From Burkholderia latens (GTDB lineage: Bacteria > Pseudomonadota > Gammaproteobacteria > Burkholderiales > Burkholderiaceae): DNA of 64,000 bases. Every line of letters starts with the position of its first letter. Position 1 is the first letter of the stretch. Below are positions 9,429 to 18,186 of the stretch, piece by piece. The notes beneath the pieces were generated by a model. It was not told the DNA's origin, did no database searches, and saw nothing but the letters and a program-made list of their open reading frames with translations. Where the stretch lies: positions 124,001 to 188,000 of the forward strand of contig NZ_CP013437.1 of assembly GCF_001718795.1 (NCBI RefSeq), written 5' to 3'. The translations under genes were made by a program, and so were the position numbers.

Positions 9429-9451
9429 GGCGCGGCTCGGCGCGCCGCGCC
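9429..9451. terminator. GC hairpin between convergent genes
   Basis: An 8-bp inverted repeat (GGCGCGGC and GCCGCGCC) with a 7-nt loop lies in the 81-bp gap between the oxidase 1 operon and the convergent BON gene. There is no T-tract, so if it terminates transcription it would do so weakly or with Rho. Confidence 0.35.
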
Positions 9452-9498
9452 ACCGCAGCATGCCGAGGCCGGCCGGTGCGCGGCCGCGCGCGCCGGCG

Positions 9499-9981
9499 TC
9501 AATGCATCGGGCCGCCGGGCGGCGCCTTGTACTCGCTGCGCGCGCCCATTGCGTCCTCGACCGCCTTCACGCCGTGCAACGCTGCCACGCCGTCGACGAC
9601 CGCATGCCGTTCCGCTTCTTCCACCTGGCCGCTCAGGCGGACGTTACCGTGCTCGACGGTCACGTCGACGTCGCGCGGATGCGAAACCAGATGGCCGAGC
9701 GCGGCCCGCACGCGCTCGGTGACCTGCGCGTCGTTGGCGTCGCCGGCGAGCCAGTCCGCGCGCAGCCCCGCGATCGCACCGCGCGCATGATCGGCCGCGC
9801 GCTTCGCTTGCGTGGTCGCGTAGTCGGCGACGCTGTGTTGGCCTGCGACCGCCTTGTCACGCACGTACGCGCGCCGGCGCTTGCCCGAAGCCGGGTCGAA
9901 GAAATACATCGCCGCCGCGCCGCATGCGACGGCCACCGCCAGGTTCAACAGCGGGTTGTTCGAACGAGTTCTGGAAGTCAT
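9499..9981 (-). CDS. BON-domain protein
   Basis: This 160-aa protein starts at ATG 9979-9981. An N-terminal hydrophobic helix (LLNLAVAVACGAAAMYFFDP) carries the FDPxxGKRRR motif common in small Burkholderia stress proteins. A single C-terminal BON domain (about residues 85-150, with TVEHGNVRLSGQVEEAERH) follows. BON domains bind phospholipid or peptidoglycan-proximal surfaces and occur in osmotic-stress proteins such as OsmY. It stands alone, convergent with the oxidase operon, and its job here is not determined beyond envelope association. Confidence 0.8.
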   Translation of the reverse strand: MTSRTRSNNPLLNLAVAVACGAAAMYFFDPASGKRRRAYVRDKAVAGQHSVADYATTQAKRAADHARGAIAGLRADWLAGDANDAQVTERVRAALGHLVSHPRDVDVTVEHGNVRLSGQVEEAERHAVVDGVAALHGVKAVEDAMGARSEYKAPPGGPMH

Positions 9982-10433
9982 GGGAGCACCATAGTCGATA
10001 CCCGGAACCGCCGGGCTTGTCATCCGCAGCAGCACGGGCCGTTCCTCCTCCGCACCGGCCCGCGGCGGCGGCACCGGCGTGCGGCGGACGAAGCGTGTCG
10101 CACGGAAACGTGCAATCGAAATGACAAGCGCTTGAAAAATTCGCGGTTCACACGCTGCATGGGGAAGCACGCGAAACGCGCCGGCTTGCATCGATACGCG
10201 CGGGCGGGTGGCGGTCCGCTCGCCGTCAAACGGCCCGCATGGATCGCCCCGCCCTCCCGGATCTTGGCGCTGCAACGACGTGCCAGGCCGGCGGCCATAC
10301 GGGCACGTGCGCTCGCCAACGATTCCGCCGTCGCACGCAGTGGCACGCCGTGCGAGCGCCGGCGCCGCACAAGCGAACGTCCACCAACGTCGACACCCGC
10401 CCCACTGCAAGCACGCAAGCGAACCCGCGGCCC
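9982..10433. other. Non-coding stretch, nothing recognised
   Basis: This 452-bp stretch separates the BON gene from the FRG-domain gene on the same strand. Open frames exist on both strands, but they are low-complexity, arginine-rich translations of GC-rich DNA without a ribosome binding site or family resemblance. I found no convincing promoter or structured RNA. Confidence 0.5.
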
Positions 10434-11171
10434 TCACTGCGGCGCGTGCGTGTCTTCGTCGTCGGGGAAAAAGCGGATGTCCGTTAGTTGCGCAATGCCG
10501 TCGAGATCGGGAAAGATCGTGCCGATGCTCACGCCGACGCCAGCCAGTTCGCGCCGGATCGCGCCAAAGCGCTCGCCCGGCACCACGATGCGCGTCAGGC
10601 GGCCGGCGAGATCCGGATCCTCGTCGAGCGGCGCGAATCCACGCGCGCCGTCGTAGCGATGAATCGTGAACCAGCCGTCCTGCGCGGTGATTCTCGGCAT
10701 CACATGGCGCGGGCGAAACACCTTGGTGCGCGTGATCCGAAGCGGCGCGCGCCGCTCGGCGGCCGTCGCGATGTCGTCGGCATCGTGCGACAGGCACCAC
10801 ACCGCACCGTCGCCGCCGGTGCCGTTCGCGCTCCTGACCGCGAACCACAGTGCGGCGAGCGCATTGCCCGACCAGTCGAGCAGCCGTGTGCGCATCCCGT
10901 GCTGCTGCGCGAGCGCGAGCCAGTCGCACGCGTCGAGGTTCGGCGCAGGATCGAGATGCGGCAGCGCGCGCCGCACGAATTCGTCGAGCATTCTCGCTTC
11001 GACGTCGGGCGATGCGCATTGCCGCGCGATGCTCGGCACGAGCGGCCAGCCCGCGTTGCATTGCCCGCGGAACAGCCGCGCCGCCGTCGCGCCGTTCGCC
11101 GCGCCGATCGCACCGATGTAGTCGGCAATGCTGCCGATCGACTCTTTCGGTGTGCCGCGTTCACGTCCCAT
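10434..11171 (-). CDS. FRG-domain protein
   Basis: This 245-aa soluble protein has the FRG-domain pattern. It opens with a conserved RLFRGQCNAGWPLVPSIAR segment (around residues 33-51), then has an acidic helix ending in EFVRRALPHL, then ALAQQHGMRTRLLDWSGNAL at about 86-105, where the H-G-x-x-T-R-L-L-D-W signature is diagnostic. The domain is widespread, and its biochemical role is uncertain; some members are linked to toxin or defence modules and others stand alone. No antitoxin-like partner is adjacent: the neighbours are a DUF305 gene upstream and a BON gene downstream, both well separated. Confidence 0.8.
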   Translation of the reverse strand: MGRERGTPKESIGSIADYIGAIGAANGATAARLFRGQCNAGWPLVPSIARQCASPDVEARMLDEFVRRALPHLDPAPNLDACDWLALAQQHGMRTRLLDWSGNALAALWFAVRSANGTGGDGAVWCLSHDADDIATAAERRAPLRITRTKVFRPRHVMPRITAQDGWFTIHRYDGARGFAPLDEDPDLAGRLTRIVVPGERFGAIRRELAGVGVSIGTIFPDLDGIAQLTDIRFFPDDEDTHAPQ

Positions 11172-11411
11172 GCTGCCGTCTCCCCGTTCATCATCGTCAC
11201 CGGCGCTCGTAGCCGAAATTGCCGCGCGACGTGCCGCGGCATACCCGGTGCGGCCAGCACGCGAACTCGACCTTGACGACGGTCATGCGTCGATTTCGGT
11301 ACTGTGCTTCCCCGGGCGGATGCGCAGGATCGCGCAAGCGCGATACCGCATCGGCACGCACCGCCGACCGGCGCTCGCAATCGGCGGCTCGCGCGCACCA
11401 CGCGTTCGCGC

Positions 11412-11804
11412 TCAGGGCGTCGCGCCGTGTTCCTTCTGCCAGCGCTCCATCAGCGCGATCTCGTCGCGTTGCGCGGCGATGATGCGGGTCGCAAGCTTGC
11501 GCAGCGTCGGATCCTTGCCGTATTTCAGCTCGACCTGCGCCATGTCGATCGCACCCTGATGATGCGGCGCCATGTGCGCGACGAAATCGCGGTCGGCGTC
11601 GCCGGTGTAGGGCGCGCCCTCCATCGCGTCCATCATCTTGCGATCGGCGCGCTTGTACGCGTGCGTCGACGATTCGGAAACGGCCGCTTGATCGGGCGGG
11701 CGCAGTTGCGCCCGGGCCGGCGATGCGACGACGGCGGCGGCCAGCAGTGCGCACGCGGCGCAATACCGGGCCGCATGCACGGGGCGACGGGTGAGAACAC
11801 GCAT
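11412..11804 (-). CDS. DUF305 periplasmic protein
   Basis: This 130-aa secreted protein starts at ATG 11802-11804, chosen because AAGGAG lies about 6 nt upstream and the resulting N-terminus is a classic Sec signal ending in ASPARAQ. The mature part has the DUF305 motif set: DRKMMDAMEGAPYTGDADRD, FVAHMAPHHQGAIDMAQVEL and a late LATRIIAAQRDEI helix. DUF305 proteins are four-helix bundles with a His-His-Met-rich centre, often found beside copper-handling genes. An upstream in-frame ATG at 11903 would spoil the signal peptide and is rejected. Confidence 0.85.
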   Translation of the reverse strand: MRVLTRRPVHAARYCAACALLAAAVVASPARAQLRPPDQAAVSESSTHAYKRADRKMMDAMEGAPYTGDADRDFVAHMAPHHQGAIDMAQVELKYGKDPTLRKLATRIIAAQRDEIALMERWQKEHGATP

Positions 11805-11880
11805 GTCGTAACTCCTTGAGGTGGGTTGTCGAAGGGGCGGGACGGCACAGCACGCACGGCCCGCGGCGCTCACGCCGCGC

Positions 11881-13548
11881 CTACCGCCACCGTGCGCGCG
11901 CATGCGCGTCGCCGCGCGCGACGAGCGCGCGGATGCGATCGGCCGTGCGGCACGCGATCGCCTGGATCGTCAGCGACGGGTTGACGCCGCCGACCGTCGG
12001 AAACACCGAGCCGTCGCAGACCCACAGGTTCGGAATGTCCCAGCTGCGGCAGTCGGCATCGACGACGCTCGTCGCCGGATCGTCGCCCATCCGCACCGTG
12101 CCCGCGAGGTGGCACGTGTCGTCTTCCTCGTGCCAGATGTCGCGCGCCCCGGCGGCTTCGAGCGACCGGTCCATCTGCGCGAACGCATGACGGATCATCC
12201 GGCGATCGTTGTCGTCGTACGAATAGGTGACGCGCGCGACCGGCAGCCCGAACGCGTCGCGCTCGTCCGCCAGCGTTACGCGGTTGTCCACGCGCGGCAG
12301 CGTCTCGCCGACGATCTTCAGCCCCGCCTGGAAGTTGTAGCGCGCCATCTCGCGCTTCAGCGCGTCGCCCCACAGCCCGCGCGCGGCAACCTTGCGCGCC
12401 CATTCGATCGGTAGCGGGCCCTGGCTCATCCAGCAGTAGCCGCCGAAGAAGTCCTTGCCGTCGTCGGCGTAGTTCCAGTGCTCGGTGAGCGACAGTGACG
12501 GCGGCCCCTTGTACCAGCGCACCTCGTCGTCCATGGTGCCCCACGATGCCTGGTTCAGCTGCGCCATCAGATAGCGGCCGACGAGGCCCGAGCTGTTTGC
12601 GAGCCCGTGCGGATGACGCCCGTTCGCGGATACGAGCAGCAACCGCGGCGTCTCGATCGCGTAGCCGGCGACGACGACGTTGCGCGCGCGCTGGAACTGC
12701 GTGCGGCCGTCGCGCCGGTAGTGGACGCCGGTCACGCGATCGCCGTCGGCTTCGATCCGCAGCGCCATCGCGAGATCCCGCACTTCGGCGCCTGCTGCGA
12801 CCGCGCGCGGGATCCACGTGACGAGCGCACTCTGCTTCGCGTTCGTCGCGCAGCCGGCGATGCAGAAACCGCGATACACGCACGGATGCGCACGGCCGCG
12901 CGGCGCGGACAGCGTTGCGAGCGGCGTCGGCGTCCAGCCGATGCCGAGCGCGTCGGCGCCGCGCGCGAGCACGAGCGCGGCCGCGTTCAGTTCATGGGCG
13001 CGGTACGGGTAGCGCGGGCGCGGCGGTCCCCACGGATAGTTCACCGGCCCGCTGATCTTCAGCGCCTGCTCGACTTCGCGGTAGTAGCGCCACATCTCTC
13101 GCCAGTCGAGCGGCCAGTCGACGCCATAGCCGAGCAGCGTGCGCGAGCGGAACCATTCGGGCCGAAAGCGCAGCGACACCATCGCGAAGTGCACGGTGCT
13201 GCCGCCGATCGCGCGGCCGCTGTTGTTGGTGCCGAGCGTCAGCGGGTTCGCGCCGTCGCAGATCCGCTCGTCGGTCCAGAACAGCTTGCGCTGGTGCGAT
13301 TCGTCGGAGGCGAATTCCTCCAGAGGCCGCCACCACGCGCCCGCATCGAGCGCGACGACGGAAAAACCATGCTCGGCAAGCCGGCACGCGAGCGTGCCGC
13401 CGCCCGCGCCGGTGCCGACGATCACGAAGTCGACAGGCTCGTCGTCGCGGAACATTCGCATCGGCGACCAGCCGCCCACGCGCAACGGATCGGGCGCGCG
13501 GCCGTCGCAACCGCGCGGCTTGCCGGCGTACAGCGAATCAGCGTCCAT
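11881..13548 (-). CDS. GMC-family FAD dehydrogenase with 3Fe-4S-type cysteine motif
   Basis: This 555-aa flavoprotein has the dinucleotide motif VIVGTGAGGG at about residues 42-51 and the C-terminal GMC region with HLAGTVRMGDDP and GGVNPSLTIQAIA, the conserved His and Asn of the active site. Cys223, Cys229 and Cys233 (C-x5-C-x3-C, in CVYRGFCIAGC) match the spacing of the 3Fe-4S ligands in the alpha subunit of Burkholderia FAD-glucose dehydrogenase. It therefore probably oxidises a sugar or polyol and passes electrons through an iron-sulfur cluster. The gene overlaps the preceding subunit-3 gene by 11 bp. No signal peptide is visible in it or its partner, and no cytochrome subunit is in this operon. 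The actual substrate cannot be told from sequence. Confidence 0.87.
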   Translation of the reverse strand: MDADSLYAGKPRGCDGRAPDPLRVGGWSPMRMFRDDEPVDFVIVGTGAGGGTLACRLAEHGFSVVALDAGAWWRPLEEFASDESHQRKLFWTDERICDGANPLTLGTNNSGRAIGGSTVHFAMVSLRFRPEWFRSRTLLGYGVDWPLDWREMWRYYREVEQALKISGPVNYPWGPPRPRYPYRAHELNAAALVLARGADALGIGWTPTPLATLSAPRGRAHPCVYRGFCIAGCATNAKQSALVTWIPRAVAAGAEVRDLAMALRIEADGDRVTGVHYRRDGRTQFQRARNVVVAGYAIETPRLLLVSANGRHPHGLANSSGLVGRYLMAQLNQASWGTMDDEVRWYKGPPSLSLTEHWNYADDGKDFFGGYCWMSQGPLPIEWARKVAARGLWGDALKREMARYNFQAGLKIVGETLPRVDNRVTLADERDAFGLPVARVTYSYDDNDRRMIRHAFAQMDRSLEAAGARDIWHEEDDTCHLAGTVRMGDDPATSVVDADCRSWDIPNLWVCDGSVFPTVGGVNPSLTIQAIACRTADRIRALVARGDAHARARWR

Positions 13549-14197
13549 CGCGATCGCCCTCCCCGTCCATCCTCGCTTCCCACGGATCGCGCCGGTTGAA
13601 ATCCATCCGCACGTAGCCGCGCGGGCTCGCCGGGCCGCCGAAGCCGATCTCGTTCCATGCGAACGGGTGGCTGTAGTACGCGCCGCAAATGTCCATCAGC
13701 ACGCGTTTCGAGAAGAACATCCGCGGGTCCATGCCGGCCCATGCGGCTTCGACCTCGCGGTCGACTTGCCCGTGCTGGACCGCGCGCAGCAATGCATCGG
13801 CGTCGCTCGCGGCGAGTGACGCGAACGGCAGGCCGTACGCGTGGCGCGCCATCGTGTCGAGCGCGGCGAGGCCCGTGTGCCACGCGACACGCAACGGCGG
13901 CAGACGCGCGTCGCGAAAGCCGTCGCCTTCGTCGGTCGCGAGCCGGGCGTCGATCAGTGCGGCGGTGGGCACCGTACCGGAGCCGCCCTCCCGCTGCGGG
14001 ACGATGCGGTCGCACAGCGCGCCGAGCGTCGCGTACTGCTCGGCATCGAAATGGCGCGGCGCGGTCGCGGCGACCCGCAGCCGCGCGTCGATCGCACGAC
14101 GGGTCGCGTCGTTCCACGATGGCGTGTCGCGCTTCGCGAGCACGTCGTAGCCGGAATAGCGCGGCAGCGCGACCGCGTCGTCGCTGACTCGCTTCAT
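13538..14197 (-). CDS. Gluconate 2-dehydrogenase subunit 3 family protein
   Basis: This 219-aa protein starts at ATG 14195-14197 with a good GGGAGG upstream. The subunit-3 family pattern is visible in FDAEQYATLGALCDRIVPQ (about residues 50-68), the PTAALIDARLA helix and the C-terminal FFSKRVLMDICGAYYSHP. In FAD-glucose and gluconate dehydrogenases this small subunit acts as a chaperone for the catalytic subunit and usually carries a Tat signal that exports the complex. Here the N-terminus (MKRVSDDAVALPRYSG) has no twin-arginine or hydrophobic segment, so export is not evident. It overlaps the upstream membrane protein gene and the downstream GMC gene, giving a three-gene coupled operon. Confidence 0.85.
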   Translation of the reverse strand: MKRVSDDAVALPRYSGYDVLAKRDTPSWNDATRRAIDARLRVAATAPRHFDAEQYATLGALCDRIVPQREGGSGTVPTAALIDARLATDEGDGFRDARLPPLRVAWHTGLAALDTMARHAYGLPFASLAASDADALLRAVQHGQVDREVEAAWAGMDPRMFFSKRVLMDICGAYYSHPFAWNEIGFGGPASPRGYVRMDFNRRDPWEARMDGEGDRDGR

Positions 14198-15045
14198 CGT
14201 CCCTCCCGTTCGGCGAGCGCGGTCGCGGCGAGACCGGCGATCGCGAGTGCGGTGAAGCTCGGCGGCGCCGGCAGCGGCGGCCCGGACAACACGTTCTGCG
14301 ACCAGTTGCGCCAGCCGCCCATTTGCCGCGCGACCCCGCGCGCATGGAACGCGACGCCGACGAAGCCGAGCAAGGCCGTCGCGCGCATCCACCAGCGGCT
14401 GAAGCGCCGGTCGCCGCACGGGCGGGACGTCGCGATCCGCGCGGCGCTCAGTGCGGCTATCGGCGGCACGATGAGCGGCGCGAACATCGCGCGATGCTGG
14501 AACGCACCGCGAAAATGCAGCAACCCGACTTCACCGAACGTGCCGACGAGCCCGGCCGCGACCAGCCCGGCCAGCGCGCGGCCCGCAGGCAGGCCCGCGA
14601 GACGCGGCGCGTCGGCCGGACGCGCGCGCAGCCGCTCGCCCGTTGCGCCGAGCAGGCCCGACAACAGCAGCGCGAACGGCGCGCCGAGCGGCGCCCCGTA
14701 GAACAGGTTGTGCCAGCTGAACCGGCCCGGCCGCTTCGTCACGTTGTACAGATGGAACGCGGACCCGGCGAGACCGACCGCCGCCGACGCGACGTGCACC
14801 GCGTCGCGCAAACGATGCCGTTCGGGCGTGTCGTCGGCGTGACCGTGCACGCTTGCGAGCACCGACAGCGTCGACGCGGCCAGCGGCGCGATCATCGCGC
14901 GATTGTGGAACGTGCCGCGATAGTGCTCGATGCCGCTGTCGGCAAGCACCGATCCGGCGAGCAGCAGCGCGCTGCGGTTCAGCAGCCGCGCGGCATCGGT
15001 CATCAACCTGTCGTGCTCGTCCGCGCGGTGTCGGGGGTGTCGCAT
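14194..15045 (-). CDS. Internally duplicated membrane protein, function unknown
   Basis: This 283-aa protein has about seven or eight hydrophobic segments. The start at ATG 15043-15045 is supported by GGAGG directly upstream; a longer in-frame reading from 15099 lacks one. The sequence contains two copies of a unit: HYRGTFHNRAMIAPL near residue 43 and HFRGAFQHRAMFAPL near residue 184, each preceded by a glycine-rich helix and followed by a Pro/Ala-rich helix. This indicates an internal duplication. The histidine and arginine residues repeated in each unit could bind a metal or heme, but that is speculation. Coupling to the dehydrogenase genes (its TGA overlaps the next ATG) suggests a membrane anchor or electron acceptor for them. 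I do not recognise a named family. Confidence 0.75.
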   Translation of the reverse strand: MRHPRHRADEHDRLMTDAARLLNRSALLLAGSVLADSGIEHYRGTFHNRAMIAPLAASTLSVLASVHGHADDTPERHRLRDAVHVASAAVGLAGSAFHLYNVTKRPGRFSWHNLFYGAPLGAPFALLLSGLLGATGERLRARPADAPRLAGLPAGRALAGLVAAGLVGTFGEVGLLHFRGAFQHRAMFAPLIVPPIAALSAARIATSRPCGDRRFSRWWMRATALLGFVGVAFHARGVARQMGGWRNWSQNVLSGPPLPAPPSFTALAIAGLAATALAEREGR

Positions 15046-15099
15046 CGGTCCTCCTTGTTGATGATGACGCGCCGTGACGCCGGAATTTTCCGGGAGCAT

Positions 15100-16200
15100 T
15101 CACATTGCGAACTCGGCGACGTCGGCGGTGCGCAGTTCGAGGCCGAGGCCAGGGCGCGCCGCGTCGATCTCGAGCGCGCCGTCGACGATCACCGGTGCGC
15201 CGTCGAACATCATTCGTTCGATCCGCACGTGATCGTGGAACCATTCGATGTGGCGCATGCGCGGCGCGACGCAACCGACGTGCCGGTGCAGCGCGGGTGC
15301 GCAATGCGCGGACACGTCGACGTGATGCGCATCGGCGAGCGCGGCCGCCGCGAGAAACCCGCTGATGCCGCCGCAGCGCGTCGCGTCGGCCTGCAGCACG
15401 TCAACCGCGCCGCGTTCGAGCAGGCGCCGAAAATCGTCGGGCGTGTACGCGTATTCGCCGGCGGCGACGTCCACCCGCGCGCCAACGTGTTCGCGCACGA
15501 ACCGCAACCCTTCGACGTCGTCGCTGCTGACCGGCTCTTCGAACCAGCGAATCGCGCAATCGGCGACCGACTCCGCGAACGCGAGCGCGGTGCGCGGCGC
15601 ATACGCACCGTTTGCATCGACGAACAGCTCGACGTCGGGGCCGAGCGCGTCGCGCGCGACGCGCACGCGCGACGGATCGCACGCATCGTGTAAGCCGATC
15701 TTCATCTTGCATGCACGGACGCCTTCGCCGCGCCAGCCGTCGAACTGCGCGGCGAGCGTTGCATCGTCGTAGGTCGTGAAGCCGCCGCTGCCGTACACCG
15801 GCACGCGCTCGCGCATCCGGCCGAGCAGCAGCGCGAGCGGCACGCCGGCGAGCTTGGCCTTCGCGTCCCACAGCGCGGTGTCGAGTGCGGAGATCGCGGT
15901 CGCCGCGATGCCGGCGCGCCCGATATTGCGCGCCGCGCGCCACATCGCATCGACGGCGGCCGGGATGTCCGCGAGCGGCCGGTTGCGCAGCACGTCCGCC
16001 AGCATGGACGTGACGAGCGACGCGGCGCTCGCGTCGGTGTACGTATAGCCGAGGCCGGTCACCGGCCCCGCGTCGATGCCGACGACGACGATCGTCGTCG
16101 CGTGCCATGCGTAAGTGCCATCGGCTTCGGGCCGGTCGGTCGGCACGCGGTACGCGCGGGCGCGCACGTCGTCGATCGCCGGCGCGGCGGAAAGTGCCAT
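15100..16200 (-). CDS. Mandelate racemase / muconate lactonizing enzyme family protein (enolase superfamily)
   Basis: This 366-aa enzyme starts at ATG 16198-16200 with GGAG upstream. The enolase-superfamily active site is visible: the KxK pair in ACKMKIG (about residue 153), the metal ligands Asp in VDANGAY (about 183), Glu in WFEEPVS (about 209) and Glu in AAGEYAY (about 235), then His in SAHCAP (about 285) as a second-half catalytic residue. Lys plus a later His is typical of the mandelate racemase subgroup, which includes acid-sugar dehydratases. The substrate is not determined; an aldonic or aldaric acid would fit the adjacent GMC dehydrogenase genes. It lies 54 bp upstream of the membrane protein gene in the same direction and may be the first gene of that operon. 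Confidence 0.85.
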   Translation of the reverse strand: MALSAAPAIDDVRARAYRVPTDRPEADGTYAWHATTIVVVGIDAGPVTGLGYTYTDASAASLVTSMLADVLRNRPLADIPAAVDAMWRAARNIGRAGIAATAISALDTALWDAKAKLAGVPLALLLGRMRERVPVYGSGGFTTYDDATLAAQFDGWRGEGVRACKMKIGLHDACDPSRVRVARDALGPDVELFVDANGAYAPRTALAFAESVADCAIRWFEEPVSSDDVEGLRFVREHVGARVDVAAGEYAYTPDDFRRLLERGAVDVLQADATRCGGISGFLAAAALADAHHVDVSAHCAPALHRHVGCVAPRMRHIEWFHDHVRIERMMFDGAPVIVDGALEIDAARPGLGLELRTADVAEFAM

Positions 16201-16372
16201 CGTCGCTCCGGATTCCTTGCTGTCTGCTTGCAACGTCGGCGCGCAACGCCCATTCCCGTCACCGCCGCCCCGATCTGCACGGCATGCGCCTTGCGCGCCG
16301 CCCCGGCAGCGCCGCGCACGGCAACGACCTGCGCGCGGCTCATCGGCTCATCCGGAACCAAGGAGAAACGGC

Positions 16373-18181
16373 ATGGCAACAGTGGCGGATTTCATCGTCG
16401 AACGGCTGTACGACTGGGGCGTGCGCCGCATCTACGGCTACCCGGGCGACGGCATCAACGGCTTTTTCGGCGCACTCAATCGCGCCGAGGGCAAGATCGA
16501 GTTCATCCAGGCGCGACACGAGGAGATGGCAGCCTTCATGGCGTCCGCGCATGCAAAATTTACAGGCGAGCTCGGCGTGTGCGTCGCGACGTCGGGCCCG
16601 GGCGCCGCGCACCTCGTGACGGGCCTTTACGACGCGCGGCTCGACCACATGCCGGTGCTCGCGATCGTCGGCCAGCAGGCGCGCGCGGCGCTCGGCGGCC
16701 ACTATCAGCAGGAAGTCGATCTGCCGGCGCTGTTCAAGGACGTTGCGGGCGCATTCGTCCAGCTCGCGGTGGTGCCAGCCCAGGTGCGCCATCTGGTCGA
16801 TCGCGCGGTGCGCACCGCGCTCGGCGCGCGCACGGTCACCGCGCTGGTGCTGCCGAACGACCTGCAGGAGCTCGACTACGCGCCGCCGAAGCGCGCGCAC
16901 GGCACCGTCCATTCCGGCATCGGCTACACGGCGCCGAAAGTCGTGCCGTACGCGGAAGATCTGCAACGCGCGGCCGACGTGCTGAATGCCGGCAAGAAGG
17001 TCGCGATGCTGGTCGGCGCGGGCGCGCTGCACGCGACGGACGAAGTGATCGCAGTGGCCGACCGGCTTGGCGCGGGCGCCGCGAAGGCGCTGCTCGGCAA
17101 GGCTGCGTTGCCGGACGACCTGCCGTGGGTAACCGGCTCGATCGGGCTGCTCGGCACCAAGCCGAGCTACGAACTGATGACCGAGTGCGACACGCTGCTC
17201 GTGGTCGGCTCCGGCTTCCCGTATTCCGAATTCCTGCCGAAGGAAGGCCAGGCGCGCGGCGTGCAGATCGACCTGAAGGCGGACATGCTGAGCCTGCGCT
17301 ATCCGATGGAGGTGAACCTCGTCGGCGATAGCGCCGAGACGCTGCGCGCGCTGCTGCCGCTGCTGAACGAGCACAAGGACGCCGCATGGCGCGACCAGAT
17401 CGCAAAATGGAACACCGACTGGCATGACACGTTGGCCGCGCGTGCGGCCGCAAAGGCCAGCGCGGGGCGCGGCGTGAATCCGCAGCGTGCGTTCACCGAG
17501 CTGTCGCCGCGCCTGCCCGACGACGTGATCCTGACGAGCGATTCGGGATCCTGCGCAAACTGGTACGCGCGCGACCTGATGATGCGGCGCGGGATGATGG
17601 GTTCGCTGTCCGGCGGCCTCGCGTCGATGGGTGCGGCGGTGCCGTACGCGATCGCCGCGAAGTTCGCGTATCCGGTGCGCCCGGTGATCGCGATGGTCGG
17701 CGACGGCGCGATGCAGATGAACAACATGGCCGAGCTGATCACGGTCGCGAAGTACTGGCGGCAATGGCCCGATCCGCGGTGGATCTGCATGGTGCTGAAC
17801 AACGAGGATCTGAACCAGGTCACGTGGGAGCAGCGCGTGATGGAGGGCGATCCGAAGTTCGGCGCGTCGCAGCAGATTCCGAACGTGCCGTACTACCGCT
17901 TCGCGACGCTGCTGGGGCTGAAGGGTATCTACGTGGACGATCCGGAGCAGCTCGGCGCCGCATGGGACGAGGCGCTCGCGTCGGACCGCCCGGTCGTGCT
18001 CGAGGTGAAGAGCGATCCGGAGGTGCCGCCGCTGCCGCCGCACGTGACGCTGCAGCAGGCGAAGCATTTCGCCGAAACGCTGCTGAAGGGCGATGCGCGC
18101 GAAGCGAACGTGATCGTCGAGACCGCGCGACAGGTGCTGTCGGCCGTGCTGCCGGGCAACGGCGGCAAGCAGGAGTCGTAG
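16373..18181 (+). CDS. Thiamine-diphosphate-dependent pyruvate oxidase-like enzyme
   Basis: This 602-aa enzyme of the acetolactate synthase/pyruvate oxidase fold starts at ATG 16373 behind AGGAGAAAC. The N-terminal domain has YGYPGDGINGFFGAL and the catalytic Glu in QARHEEMAAFM (about residue 50). The FAD/DHS-like middle domain spans about 190-340. The C-terminal thiamine-binding domain has the GDGAMQMNNMAEL metal motif ending in VLNNEDL (about 443-475). It resembles the stress-associated TPP-requiring proteins of the YdaP type more than true acetolactate synthase, since no regulatory subunit is nearby. Decarboxylation of pyruvate to acetate, with quinone or oxygen as acceptor, is the likely but unproven reaction. 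It is divergent from the enolase-superfamily gene. Confidence 0.85.
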   Translation: MATVADFIVERLYDWGVRRIYGYPGDGINGFFGALNRAEGKIEFIQARHEEMAAFMASAHAKFTGELGVCVATSGPGAAHLVTGLYDARLDHMPVLAIVGQQARAALGGHYQQEVDLPALFKDVAGAFVQLAVVPAQVRHLVDRAVRTALGARTVTALVLPNDLQELDYAPPKRAHGTVHSGIGYTAPKVVPYAEDLQRAADVLNAGKKVAMLVGAGALHATDEVIAVADRLGAGAAKALLGKAALPDDLPWVTGSIGLLGTKPSYELMTECDTLLVVGSGFPYSEFLPKEGQARGVQIDLKADMLSLRYPMEVNLVGDSAETLRALLPLLNEHKDAAWRDQIAKWNTDWHDTLAARAAAKASAGRGVNPQRAFTELSPRLPDDVILTSDSGSCANWYARDLMMRRGMMGSLSGGLASMGAAVPYAIAAKFAYPVRPVIAMVGDGAMQMNNMAELITVAKYWRQWPDPRWICMVLNNEDLNQVTWEQRVMEGDPKFGASQQIPNVPYYRFATLLGLKGIYVDDPEQLGAAWDEALASDRPVVLEVKSDPEVPPLPPHVTLQQAKHFAETLLKGDAREANVIVETARQVLSAVLPGNGGKQES

Positions 18182-18186
18182 CGAAC

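Noticed and set aside
10020..10418. A 132-codon minus-strand frame between the BON and FRG genes
   Set aside because: It is Arg/Ala/Cys-rich, without a ribosome binding site or recognisable motif, typical of non-coding GC-rich DNA.
11197..11287. A 29-codon minus-strand frame just upstream of the FRG gene
   Set aside because: It has no ribosome binding site, no hydrophobic or domain pattern, and is shorter than many chance frames here.
11805..11903. N-terminal extension of the DUF305 protein
   Set aside because: It adds an arginine-rich stretch before a normal signal peptide; the internal ATG has a good ribosome binding site.
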